From positions 1 to 24,141 of the forward strand of contig DJBQ01000177.1 in NCBI GenBank assembly GCA_002430125.1: 24,141 nt of DNA, in the 5' to 3' direction. Under the pieces are notes generated by a model. It searched no databases, had not been told where the DNA came from, and saw only the letters and a list, made by a program, of their open reading frames with translations. This document shows positions 7,599 to 15,870 of this stretch, piece by piece; positions within the stretch are counted from its first letter, which is position 1; every line of letters starts with the position of its first letter. The DNA comes from Rhodobacterales bacterium UBA5972 (GTDB lineage Bacteria; Pseudomonadota; Alphaproteobacteria; Rhodobacterales; Rhodobacteraceae). The translations under genes were made by a program, and so were the position numbers.

Positions 7599-8453
7599 AT
7601 GACAAAATCCCTGATTCAAAGGCGCGACGAATTTGCGGCTGCGTATCCTGAAAAACGGCGGATTGTTAACGGTCGGGAATGGGGCGCGATCCAGTTGGGC
7701 GAGGACGGACCAGCTTTGATATTGATCCCCGGCACATTGGGGCGCGCTGACATTTTCTTTCAACAGATTTTGGCCCTAAAAAGCCAGACGCGCCTGCTGG
7801 CATTGACGTACCCGTCAAGCGGCGGTGTAGCTGAGTGGGCGGACGATATCATCGGCTTAGTCCGTGCCGAAGGTCTGGAGAGCGCGGTCGTTCTGGGGTC
7901 GTCATTGGGCGGATATCTGGCGCAATATCTGACCGCTGCTTACCCCGCTGAAATCGGAGGGTTGGTTGCAGCGAATACTTTGGCGTCAGTCGACGGGATT
8001 GATCGCTCAATGCCGTATTCGCTTGATCTGATCCAAGCGCCGATCGCGCCGCTGCGCCAAGGCTTTACCGACGGATTGATGGGCTGGACGGGACCGGATC
8101 ACCCCTATGCCGAACTGGCGGCGTTGCTGTTGTCCGAGGTCAACGGGCGTATTCCCGAGGCTGAATTAAGGGCGCGGTTGAACGCTTTGAAAACGGCGCC
8201 GGTCCTGCCGCCGCAAAGTTTGGCAAAGAGCGCGATCTCAATCGTTGAAAGCGGCGATGATCACTTGATCCATCCTGCGGTGCAGGCGGCACTGAAAACC
8301 GCCTTACCACACGGGCGCTGTTTTACTTTTGAGTGGGGCAGCCACTTTCCCTATGTTACCCGCCCGGATGATTACACAGCGATGTTGTCCGAAGTTTTGG
8401 GCCTGTCCAAGCCGGGCGATCACTGGCCTAAGGGCGCGGTATCCCAGTTTTAG
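7599..8453 (+). CDS. Alpha/beta hydrolase, maspardin (SPG21)-like
   Basis: This 284-residue alpha/beta-hydrolase has the nucleophile elbow GSSLGG (S102 in G-x-S-x-G), a probable acid at D220 or D221 (ESGDDH) and H249 in GSHFPYV, so the triad appears complete. The run IPGTLGRADIFFQQILAL, the GSSLGGYLAQ elbow and the final HFPYVTRPDDY strongly recall eukaryotic maspardin/SPG21, from memory of that family. The substrate is unknown; an ester, thioester or lactone is possible. The frame is open from 7410, but that region is the divergent promoter with the palindrome, and the ATG at 7599 has AAGGAAG just upstream, so it is chosen. There is no signal peptide, so a cytoplasmic location is likely. It converges on the RND permease with 15 bases between the stops. 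Confidence 0.85.
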   Translation: MTKSLIQRRDEFAAAYPEKRRIVNGREWGAIQLGEDGPALILIPGTLGRADIFFQQILALKSQTRLLALTYPSSGGVAEWADDIIGLVRAEGLESAVVLGSSLGGYLAQYLTAAYPAEIGGLVAANTLASVDGIDRSMPYSLDLIQAPIAPLRQGFTDGLMGWTGPDHPYAELAALLLSEVNGRIPEAELRARLNALKTAPVLPPQSLAKSAISIVESGDDHLIHPAVQAALKTALPHGRCFTFEWGSHFPYVTRPDDYTAMLSEVLGLSKPGDHWPKGAVSQF

Positions 8454-8468
8454 CACAAGACATAGTCG

Positions 8469-11400
8469 TTACACCGCTGGCTTGGCTGCAAGCAAACCGA
8501 ACAAACGCCGCTTGGGTTCGCTGCTTTTTACGCCGCTTGGTGACACGATCATCAGCAGGGATGGCGTGACAATCAAGGTCAGGACTGTGGCGAATGCCAA
8601 GCCATAAACGATCGCGCTGGAAAGCGAGATCCACCACTGAGTTGACGGTGCGCCATATGTGGTTTCGTGGCCCATCAGTTCCAGATTAAGACCAAAGGCA
8701 ATCGGCAGAACCCCAAGGATCGCGGTTACGGCAGTCAAAACAACCGGACGCGCCCGCTCGCGGCAGGTTTTCAGGATCGCTTCGACCTTTTCAACGCCGT
8801 CTTCGCGCAATTGGTCATAGGTATCAATCAGCACAATGTTGTTGTTCACCACGACCCCGGCCAAGGCAATGATGCCGATGCCGGTCATCACAACCCCAAA
8901 CGGCTGCCCCATAATCAGCAGCCCAAGGAATACCCCGATGGTTGACATCACCACGGCGGACAACACCAATCCGACCGAGATGAAGTTGTTGAACTGCGCC
9001 AGCAGCACCACAAAGATCAGGAACATTGCAGCGCCAAAGGCTTTGCCAAGAAAAGCCCCGGCGGCCTTTTGTTCTTCGTCTTCGCCTGCCATTGAAAAGC
9101 GAATTCCCGCCTCCTCCAGGCCCGACGCCGCCAAGCCCTTAATAATAGCGTCGCGGATTGGCGCGGCCTGAACACCTTCGCGGATGCCCGCTTGGACGGT
9201 CACGGTTCGTTGACTGTTGATGCGTGTTAATGTGCCAACAGTCGCAGCTGGCTTTCGTTTGACCAGATTGCTGATCGGAATCGCACCGGCAGGCGTTTCA
9301 ATGCGCAGTTGATCCAGAGCGGAAATCGTCCGTTGGTCTGGCGGCAGCCGAAGGCGAATGTCGACCGACGTATCTGATCCGGCAGGCCGGTAATCTGAAA
9401 GTTTCAGGCCGTTTGTCACCAATTGCACGACAGCCCCGACAGCGCCGGAAGATATGCCATAGCGCGCAGCAGCAGTCAGATCGACCTGTAATTCCCAGTC
9501 GATACCCGGAGGCGGTAACCCGTCGGCCACATCTATCACATCTGGAATTTTCGCGATTTCAGCTGCAACAGCCCGGGCGGCATCGTTCAAGCCATCAGGA
9601 ATCGCGGCAGACAGACGAATTTGGATCGCTTTACCGGTTGGCGGTCCAGCCTGAGGAACTGAAACCTCGATATCAGCACCCGGAATGCCCTTCATTTCTT
9701 CGCGGAGCTGATCCAGAATGGCATTGGCACTTTTACGTTCGCGCCAGTCGACAAACTCATATTGAATCACGCCAACCACATCCGCGGCAACCGCAGCGCC
9801 GGGGCCGCTGGCTTTGCCGGAACGGGTATAGACCGTTTTGATGCCCGGCCAGCCAAGGATGCGGTTTTCGGCTTGCCTGACCAAATTGTCTTTTTCTTCA
9901 ATCGACAAATTACCACGTGCATGGACGTAAAGCAGGCCATAATCCGGTTCAACTTTTGGAAAAAACTCGACCCCATTGCCATATTTGACGTACCCTGCCG
10001 GAACCGCGACCAACAACCCGATGGTGATCGCAACTACGGTCCAGGGATGTCGGATCGCCTGCCCAACGAGGCGCATATAAAGGCTGTCCTTTTTCGCCTT
10101 TTCTTCTTTCATTGGCCGCGCGATCATAGCGCCCAGTACCGGCGTGAAAATCAGCGCATAAAGCATTGAGGCTGACAATGTTGCGATCAGGGTGATCGGC
10201 ATGTATTTCATGAATTCGCCAACCATACCGGGCCAGAACAACAGGGGCGAAAAGGCTGCAACACGCGTTAACGTTGCCGCGACCACGGGGCCAGTCATAC
10301 GATGAGAGGCCAAGGCAAACGCTTGACGCTTTTCCATGCCTTCGGACATCCGGCGTTCGGCAAATTCAGTCACAATAATAGCGTCATCCACCAGCATACC
10401 GACAGCAAGGATCAAGCTGAACAACACCACTATATTTACGGTCATTCCGGCAAGTGACAGGCCCAGAATGCCCATCAGAAAGGACGCTGGAATTGCCAGA
10501 CCGATCAAGATCGAGGCGCGGCCTGACAGGGCATAAAGGATAACAATAAAGACCAGAATAACTGCGGTCAGAACTGAATTTTCAAGATCCGAGAGCAACT
10601 GGCGGATATTTGTTGACTTATCCTGACTGAAATTCACGTGTACGCCCTTGGGCAGCAGCTCGGCGAATTTTTCGGTAATGACTTTTACCCGATCCACGGT
10701 TTCGATCAGGTTTGAACCAGCGCGTTTTGAAACCTCGATTGCGACCGCTGGTTTACCATTCAAGCGCGTGATGGTTTCCGGGTCTTTTCGCGCCGAACGA
10801 ATGGTCGCCAGATCGCGCGCGCGCACAACTGCTGTGCCGTCAGAAACGATTGGCAGGTTGGCCACGTCTTCCAGTGTTTCAATCAGCGACGGAACTTTGA
10901 TGGCATACCGCCCGGATGCACCTTCCAGCGCACCGGCGGCAACCAATTGGTTGTTGGCATTCACACCCGCAATCAGGATATCCGGCCTGAGGTGATAGGA
11001 CGACAGTTTGGCCGGATCAATCACGACCTCGACCAAATCCTCGCGCACACCTTGTAACGCAGCGTCCAGAACACCGGGAACTTCTTCAATCCGGTCGCGC
11101 AACTCGCGGGCTGCACGCGTCAGAACACGTTCAGGCAATTCACCGGAAAGGGTGACAACCAGAACCGGAAATTCCGAGATATTAACCTCGTTCACAGAGG
11201 GCTCATCTGCGCCTTGCGGCAAATCGCGTTTTGCGTCCGACACCTTGTTGCGAACATCGGTCAATGCTTTGTCAAGATTGGCACCCGCTTGGAACTCCAG
11301 CAGGACGTTGCCACCGCCCTGATAGGCTGTTGCCGTCATTTGTTTGATGCCGGTAATGGTTTTCAGCCGTGTTTCCATCGGTCGCAGCAGCAGTCGTTCG

Positions 11401-11576
11401 CTGTCTTCTGGCGAGATTCCCTGATAGCCAAGGCTGACATAAATAATCGGAATCTTGACATCAGGCTCAGCTTCTTTCGGGATCGAAAGATAGGCCAACG
11501 TCCCGGCGACCATAAGGAACGCCAAGATTGACAGGGTCAATCTTGTGTTGCGGATCGCCGTTTCGACGAGGTTCAT
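8469..11576 (-). CDS. RND-family efflux transporter permease
   Basis: This 1035-residue inner-membrane proton-driven pump has the hydrophobic/amphiphilic exporter (AcrB-like) layout. Membrane segment 1 lies at about 12-31 and a large periplasmic domain at about 35-330. Segments 2-6 (about 335-490) contain the proton-relay pair D397-D398 (GMLVDDAII). A second periplasmic domain spans about 530-845, and segments 8-12 lie at about 848-1015. Opposite the aspartates, where AcrB has a lysine (K940), this protein has NNN at 911-913 (VVVNNNIVLID), a pattern seen in other RND branches. Its ATG overlaps the adaptor stop as ATGA, so the two are translated together. No TolC-type channel gene follows. The substrate cannot be predicted. 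Confidence 0.93.
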   Translation of the reverse strand: MNLVETAIRNTRLTLSILAFLMVAGTLAYLSIPKEAEPDVKIPIIYVSLGYQGISPEDSERLLLRPMETRLKTITGIKQMTATAYQGGGNVLLEFQAGANLDKALTDVRNKVSDAKRDLPQGADEPSVNEVNISEFPVLVVTLSGELPERVLTRAARELRDRIEEVPGVLDAALQGVREDLVEVVIDPAKLSSYHLRPDILIAGVNANNQLVAAGALEGASGRYAIKVPSLIETLEDVANLPIVSDGTAVVRARDLATIRSARKDPETITRLNGKPAVAIEVSKRAGSNLIETVDRVKVITEKFAELLPKGVHVNFSQDKSTNIRQLLSDLENSVLTAVILVFIVILYALSGRASILIGLAIPASFLMGILGLSLAGMTVNIVVLFSLILAVGMLVDDAIIVTEFAERRMSEGMEKRQAFALASHRMTGPVVAATLTRVAAFSPLLFWPGMVGEFMKYMPITLIATLSASMLYALIFTPVLGAMIARPMKEEKAKKDSLYMRLVGQAIRHPWTVVAITIGLLVAVPAGYVKYGNGVEFFPKVEPDYGLLYVHARGNLSIEEKDNLVRQAENRILGWPGIKTVYTRSGKASGPGAAVAADVVGVIQYEFVDWRERKSANAILDQLREEMKGIPGADIEVSVPQAGPPTGKAIQIRLSAAIPDGLNDAARAVAAEIAKIPDVIDVADGLPPPGIDWELQVDLTAAARYGISSGAVGAVVQLVTNGLKLSDYRPAGSDTSVDIRLRLPPDQRTISALDQLRIETPAGAIPISNLVKRKPAATVGTLTRINSQRTVTVQAGIREGVQAAPIRDAIIKGLAASGLEEAGIRFSMAGEDEEQKAAGAFLGKAFGAAMFLIFVVLLAQFNNFISVGLVLSAVVMSTIGVFLGLLIMGQPFGVVMTGIGIIALAGVVVNNNIVLIDTYDQLREDGVEKVEAILKTCRERARPVVLTAVTAILGVLPIAFGLNLELMGHETTYGAPSTQWWISLSSAIVYGLAFATVLTLIVTPSLLMIVSPSGVKSSEPKRRLFGLLAAKPAV

Positions 11577-12700
11577 TGGGAAATCTCGCCGATCAATCCG
11601 CTGGTTGCGTCGGTTACCATAACTTTGTCGCCATCTTTGACCAAGTCTTGGCCGGAGACGATGATCCGCATACCCTCGGGCACGCCAGCAAGAACAAGCC
11701 CTGCAGGCGTGTCATCAATTAATTCAACCATGGCAAAAGATGCAATGTTGTCAGCGTTAACCACACGCAGGCCCAGATCGCCCGCGTCCGATAATGTGAT
11801 GATTGACCGCGGCACTGTGACCGAGCGAACTTTGGCGGCGGAAAGCCTGACTTCGGCGGTCATGCCTGACGGGATCAACCGGTCGGGGTTTGGCAGCGCC
11901 ACTTCGACGCGAAATGTTCGGGTTGAGGGCGAGGCGTCTAAGGCCACAAAGCGCACGGTACCTTCCAGTCTGCGGCCATTTACCAGCCGAACTTCGGCTT
12001 TATCGCCAACTTTCAGATATCCGATATCTAGCTCGCTGACATCCGCCTTAACCACGATTGGATCTAAGGCCAAAATTGATGCGACTGGCTTACCTGATTG
12101 AATCCATTCGCCTTTTTCGACGTTAACCTGATCAACGAAACCAGTAAACGGAACGGTCAATTGCAGTTTATCTGCCGCCGCAATCGTCTGGCTGAGGGCG
12201 GCTTTGGCATTTGCCACGGCGCCGCGCCCAGCGATCAGTTTCGTCTCGCTGGTATTGCCGTTTTCATAAAGTTGCTCGGTTACATTCAGATTACGTTCCG
12301 CTTGGGACAGCATGATTTCCGCGTTGGAAATCGCGGCACCCAGCTCAGGACCTTCAAGCGTCATCATCACGGTCTCGGCTTGAATGATCTGACCCTTTTC
12401 GATGTTCAGGCTGGAAATAATCCCACTTGCCCGGGCGGCCAGAACAGCTTTTTTGTCAGGCTCAGTCGATCCGGAAACCCGAATTTCACGGGCATGGTCG
12501 CTGTATTTTGGCGTGATTGCCGCAACGGTTCGCAGAAAGGATTCCTCGACTTCGGGTTTGGATGCGACGGGCGCGGTTTCTTTGGCATCTGCCTGTTCGG
12601 AACTGCCAACAAACGAGATTTCGCCGGTGCCGACCCACAGGGTGGCGGCGATCAGGACCACGAATGCAGCAAAACGATGAGCGCGAAATGGACGGGACAT
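11573..12700 (-). CDS. RND efflux periplasmic adaptor subunit (HlyD/MFP family)
   Basis: This membrane-fusion protein would link the RND permease to an outer-membrane channel. It has 375 residues from the ATG at 12700. An N-terminal hydrophobic stretch (about 10-26) acts as a signal or membrane anchor; there is no clear lipobox cysteine. A lipoyl half-motif at about 88-116 precedes a helical hairpin (about 118-178), the second lipoyl half (about 180-210, PFTGFVDQVNVEKGEWI) and beta-barrel and membrane-proximal domains to the end. A GTG at 12721 is in frame, but AAGGA lies directly upstream of the ATG, so 12700 is preferred. It is the first gene of the pump operon. Confidence 0.9.
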   Translation of the reverse strand: MSRPFRAHRFAAFVVLIAATLWVGTGEISFVGSSEQADAKETAPVASKPEVEESFLRTVAAITPKYSDHAREIRVSGSTEPDKKAVLAARASGIISSLNIEKGQIIQAETVMMTLEGPELGAAISNAEIMLSQAERNLNVTEQLYENGNTSETKLIAGRGAVANAKAALSQTIAAADKLQLTVPFTGFVDQVNVEKGEWIQSGKPVASILALDPIVVKADVSELDIGYLKVGDKAEVRLVNGRRLEGTVRFVALDASPSTRTFRVEVALPNPDRLIPSGMTAEVRLSAAKVRSVTVPRSIITLSDAGDLGLRVVNADNIASFAMVELIDDTPAGLVLAGVPEGMRIIVSGQDLVKDGDKVMVTDATSGLIGEISQ

Positions 12701-12723
12701 GACTAGGTTTTCCTTCGGCACGA

Positions 12724-12729
12724 TTTATA
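12724..12729 (-). promoter_or_regulatory. Candidate -10 box of the RND pump operon
   Basis: On the minus strand the bases read TATAAA, 23 bases before the adaptor ATG and upstream of its AAGGA site. No good -35 stands at the ideal distance; TTGGTC lies 15 bases upstream of the box, which is short. This is a plausible but weak call. Confidence 0.3.
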
Positions 12730-12792
12730 ACGGCCCGGTGTGTCGACCAAGCCAAAACTCGCTGCACAAATATTCACTCAGCGGGAAACATC

Positions 12793-12809
12793 AAGGCACA
12801 GTTTGCCTT
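12793..12809. repeat. Inverted repeat AAGGCA-N5-TGCCTT, possible operator
   Basis: Perfect 6-base arms surround CAGTT. The repeat lies about 64-80 bases upstream of the pump -10 candidate, in the divergent region between the RND operon and the beta-propeller gene. It shares the 7-mer TTTGCCT with the second dyad at 12917-12932. It may be a regulator site, but with 6-base arms chance cannot be excluded. Confidence 0.3.
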
Positions 12810-12916
12810 TAGACGCATTTCCCTAACGTCTGTTGCAGTCTGCGCGCTTGCACCTTTGGGTGTATCGCACACGATGCCAATGCCCAATTCGTTTGTAAGC
12901 GGCGCCAAAGACACCT

Positions 12917-12932
12917 ACTTTGCCTGCAAAGT
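12917..12932. promoter_or_regulatory. Perfect inverted repeat ACTTTGC-N2-GCAAAGT, probable operator
   Basis: Seven-base arms flank CT, making a 16-base perfect dyad 43 bases before the preferred TTG start of the beta-propeller gene. The size and symmetry suit a dimeric repressor such as a TetR- or MarR-type protein. Its presence here fits non-coding promoter DNA and argues against the longer reading of the downstream gene, which would place it inside codons. Confidence 0.45.
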
Positions 12933-12975
12933 GGGACAGTTGTCGCGCGCTGACAGGTACCGAAGGAATAACATT

Positions 12976-13914
12976 TTGTCTTTAACACCCACGGATCTCG
13001 AGATTTTTGCGATCAACGGCTATGGTCCAGAAGACGTTCTGGTCCTTGCAAATGGCAATGTCCTTACCGGGTTGCAGGATGGACGGCTGATAGAAATCAA
13101 TGCGGACTTTACCAATGTCGTGATACGGGGCCAAACTGGCGGCCGCCCTTTGGGTCTGGAGCACTTACCAGACGGCCGGATCGCCGTTTGCGACGCACTT
13201 AAAGGCCTTCTTGCAGTTGACCTTGCAACCGGGGCCGTCGACGTTCTGGCCGACACTGAAGGCAGCGAAGCGGTTAAATTTTGTAATAACGCGGCGGTTG
13301 CGGCAGATGGCACCGTGTATTTTTCGACATCGACACAACGATACCAAATCGACGATGCCAGCCGGGACGTAATCGAAGCGTTACCAACTGGGCGTTTGAT
13401 GCGACGATTGCCCGACGGCAGGGTCGAACAATTGTTGGATGGTCTTTATTTCGCCAATGGCGTGATAATTTCCCCGGATCAGGAATTTGTACTGGTCGCT
13501 GAGACCGGCAAAGCGCGCATTCAGCGTTATTGGTTGACCGGCACCAAACGAGGCCATGCCGAGATTTTTGTCGATGATCTGCCAGGCTTGCCCGACAACC
13601 TGAGCCTTGGCAGCGACGGTAATGTTTGGGTGGCTTTGGTGACACCTGCCTCCGACATGTTTCGCAAAATCACAGCATTGCCTTTTGCGCTTCGATGGGT
13701 GGTGGCGCGTTTGCCGGAATTCCTGAAACCAAAACAGTTCGAGCGGTTGCATGTCGTTGCATTTGGTTTGGACGGAAGTCAAATACATGATTTTGTAATG
13801 GAAAATGGGCCATATCAGTTTGTAACTGGTGTGCGCGAACAGGACGGAGTTGTTTATCTGGGCAGTCTGAACCAGCCCTCGGTCGCTAAGTTTACGATAG
13901 CGGGATGTGCATGA
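12976..13914 (+). CDS. Strictosidine-synthase-like / SMP-30-gluconolactonase-type beta-propeller protein
   Basis: The 312-residue protein shows repeated propeller blades: PEDVLVLANGNVLTGLQDGRL near the N terminus, then GRPLGLEHLPDGRIAVCD, NNAAVAADGTVYFSTS, FANGVIISPDQEFVLVAET and PDNLSLGSDGNVWVAL. This order matches the strictosidine synthase-like family, related to SMP-30 lactonases, often calcium-dependent hydrolases acting on lactones or esters; the reaction here is unknown. The frame is open from an ATG at 12856, but those 40 codons contain no family sequence and cover a perfect dyad. AAGGAA at 12963-12968 sits seven bases before the TTG at 12976, so that start is preferred. No signal peptide is visible with this start. 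It runs divergently from the RND pump and may share regulation with it. Confidence 0.8.
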   Translation: MSLTPTDLEIFAINGYGPEDVLVLANGNVLTGLQDGRLIEINADFTNVVIRGQTGGRPLGLEHLPDGRIAVCDALKGLLAVDLATGAVDVLADTEGSEAVKFCNNAAVAADGTVYFSTSTQRYQIDDASRDVIEALPTGRLMRRLPDGRVEQLLDGLYFANGVIISPDQEFVLVAETGKARIQRYWLTGTKRGHAEIFVDDLPGLPDNLSLGSDGNVWVALVTPASDMFRKITALPFALRWVVARLPEFLKPKQFERLHVVAFGLDGSQIHDFVMENGPYQFVTGVREQDGVVYLGSLNQPSVAKFTIAGCA

Positions 13915-13941
13915 GATAGGTTGACGCCGCCCATGGTTGCC

Positions 13942-13957
13942 TTGCAAAAGGTTGCAA
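13942..13957. promoter_or_regulatory. TTGCAA-N4-TTGCAA double hexamer upstream of the SDR gene
   Basis: Two copies of the self-complementary hexamer TTGCAA lie ten bases apart, one helical turn, with AAGG between them. The second is embedded in the perfect palindrome GGTTGCAACC (13950-13959). The site is 28 bases upstream of the SDR ATG, a position suited to a repressor. No -10/-35 pair is convincing here. Confidence 0.35.
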
Positions 13958-13984
13958 CCCGTATTCAATCCAAGGAACTCTGCC

Positions 13985-14890
13985 ATGTCCGCCGATACTT
14001 CCCCCATTCGTTTTGACGACCGCGTTGCAATTGTAACTGGCGCAGGCACCGGGCTTGGCCGCAGTCATGCGCTGGAACTTGCGCGCCGCGGGGCCAGGGT
14101 TGTGGTCAACGATCTGGGCGGGGCTGACAACGTGGTTGCCGAGATCGTGGCCGCTGGCGGGCAGGCAATGGCGCATGGGGCCAGTGTCACAGACGAAGCT
14201 GCGGTTCAGGATATGGTGGACCAGACGATCGCCAAATGGGGCCGCATCGACATTCTGATCAATAATGCCGGTATTCTGCGCGACAAGACATTTTCCAAAA
14301 TGACACTGGAGGAGTTTCGCGCGGTGATCGACGTCCATACCTGGGGTACGGTTGTTTGCACCAAGGCGGTTTGGGATCACATGAAGAACGCCGGTTACGG
14401 ACGCATCGTTATGACCGCGTCCTCATCCGGCATTTACGGGAATTTCGGCCAAGCGAATTACGGCATGGCCAAAACCAGCATGATCGGCTTCATGAATGTG
14501 CTGCATTTAGAAGGGCAGAAATACGGGATCAACGTGAATACTCTGTCGCCCACAGCGCACACCCAGATGACTGAAGGCTTGTTGCCGCAAGCGGCACTGG
14601 ACCTGATGACTCCTCAGTCCGTCACCGCAGGAGTTATGTATCTGGTCAGCGAAAACGGCCCGTCGCGGTTGATTTTATGTGCGGGCGCTGGCGGTTATGC
14701 TGCCGCAAGAATTTACGAAACCGACGGCATTTATCTGCCGCCCGAACAGCAAACGCCGGAAAATGTTGCCGTCAATATTGAGGCGATCAAAGACGGCGGG
14801 GCGCAGGAAGAGTTTCAGTCGGGCGGTCAGCAGACAATGAAATTTGTCGGCAAAGCAGCGGCACATTTCGGGGTAAAGATCGGCGGCTAA
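13985..14890 (+). CDS. SDR family oxidoreductase, multifunctional enzyme type 2 (hydroxyacyl-CoA dehydrogenase-like)
   Basis: This is a cytoplasmic NAD(P)-dependent short-chain dehydrogenase of 301 residues. The Rossmann motif TGAGTGLG is at 18-25, the cofactor-discriminating VVVNDLGG at 39-46, NNAG at 93-96, the catalytic serine about S146 and Y159-x-x-x-K163. The RSHALELARRGARVVVNDLGG region and the extended C-terminal part after residue 210 resemble the dehydrogenase domain of peroxisomal multifunctional enzyme 2 (HSD17B4), which oxidises (3R)-hydroxyacyl-CoA. A hydroxyacyl-CoA substrate is therefore likely but not proven. The ATG at 13985 has CAAGGAA upstream; an earlier in-frame ATG at 13937 would run through the TTGCAA repeat and adds no family sequence. 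It ends three bases before the stop of the opposing MocA-type gene. Confidence 0.87.
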   Translation: MSADTSPIRFDDRVAIVTGAGTGLGRSHALELARRGARVVVNDLGGADNVVAEIVAAGGQAMAHGASVTDEAAVQDMVDQTIAKWGRIDILINNAGILRDKTFSKMTLEEFRAVIDVHTWGTVVCTKAVWDHMKNAGYGRIVMTASSSGIYGNFGQANYGMAKTSMIGFMNVLHLEGQKYGINVNTLSPTAHTQMTEGLLPQAALDLMTPQSVTAGVMYLVSENGPSRLILCAGAGGYAAARIYETDGIYLPPEQQTPENVAVNIEAIKDGGAQEEFQSGGQQTMKFVGKAAAHFGVKIGG

Positions 14891-14893
14891 AGG

Positions 14894-15853
14894 TCAGCCT
14901 TTTCCGGCCAACATGCCTTCGATCAGGATTTGCACCCGTAACGCCTCGGCTGGTGTGGCAAGTCGGTTGGGCTGTCCGTTCATCAATTTTATAAGGTCGC
15001 CCAATTGCGCCTGAAGGTTGACGCTGCGCGGATCGCCCTTTGGCGGTACGGGATTGAAGTCGCTGCCATCCGAAATGGAATCCTGATAGAAATTGCTAAT
15101 ACGGCGACTGGTCTTGGTGCCCATTATCGTAAGTTCTTGCCGGTCAGGCTGCACGCCGCCAACAGACGCCATTACATTAACTACAGATCCACTCGCGCCC
15201 ACTAGTCGTGCCAGCATACCCGTCTCGCATAATGCTGGATCAGCCGGGTAATCCGGGCGTGCCCAGACCAATTCAAGTGGTCCAAGAATGCGTTCGGAAA
15301 AGAACAGGAAGTGCGAGATCACTTCGCGGGTCATCCCGCCTTCGGCACGAAACCGCAACCAATCCGCCGCTTTTTGCCATTCCCGCGGCCATGCCCCATA
15401 GGTCACAACAATGTCAGCCCCGACAAGTTTCCCAAGGTCGCCCTTTACTGCGGCAGCGGCAACATCTGTCAAAGCAGGCCCAGCCGCCTGGGTGAAATTC
15501 ACTGCGGCAGGCACGCCAAAACCTGTTAGTTGCGCAACCAGATCGCGGCTTGATTCAATATCAATTCCCAGCGGTTTTTCCAGAAACACCGCCTTGCCTG
15601 CCTTGGCCGCCATCAAAGCAAACGCCTTGCGTGGGGCGGGCGGGCAGGCCAGATAAACTAAATCGCAGGCCGTAATCGCCGCCTCAGCGGTTTGTGTAAT
15701 CAAGGCATCCGGAGCTTCGTCCAGTGCTGCTTGACAGGCAGTTGCATTCGGATCCCACAAAAATTGCGGCGCAAAGCCCGTATGCGCCTGCATCTGCGCA
15801 AGCATCCGCCGTCCCATGATCCCAAGCCCGATTATCGCCGTTTTGATCGCCAT
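14894..15853 (-). CDS. Gfo/Idh/MocA family oxidoreductase
   Basis: The 319-residue protein is a NAD(P)-dependent dehydrogenase of the glucose-fructose oxidoreductase / inositol dehydrogenase family. The Rossmann motif GLGIMG is at 9-14 and the signature EKP, with the catalytic lysine K93, at 92-94. The second domain has GGMTREVISHFLFF (172-185) with H181 at the family's active-site histidine position. The substrate may be a polyol, a sugar or another hydroxy compound and cannot be read. The ATG at 15853 is preceded by GGAGG at a seven-base spacing. The frame stays open far upstream, antisense to the next gene, but that part is non-genic. It diverges from the Old Yellow Enzyme gene across 102 bases. 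Confidence 0.88.
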   Translation of the reverse strand: MAIKTAIIGLGIMGRRMLAQMQAHTGFAPQFLWDPNATACQAALDEAPDALITQTAEAAITACDLVYLACPPAPRKAFALMAAKAGKAVFLEKPLGIDIESSRDLVAQLTGFGVPAAVNFTQAAGPALTDVAAAAVKGDLGKLVGADIVVTYGAWPREWQKAADWLRFRAEGGMTREVISHFLFFSERILGPLELVWARPDYPADPALCETGMLARLVGASGSVVNVMASVGGVQPDRQELTIMGTKTSRRISNFYQDSISDGSDFNPVPPKGDPRSVNLQAQLGDLIKLMNGQPNRLATPAEALRVQILIEGMLAGKG

Positions 15854-15870
15854 ACTGCATCCTCCGTTAC

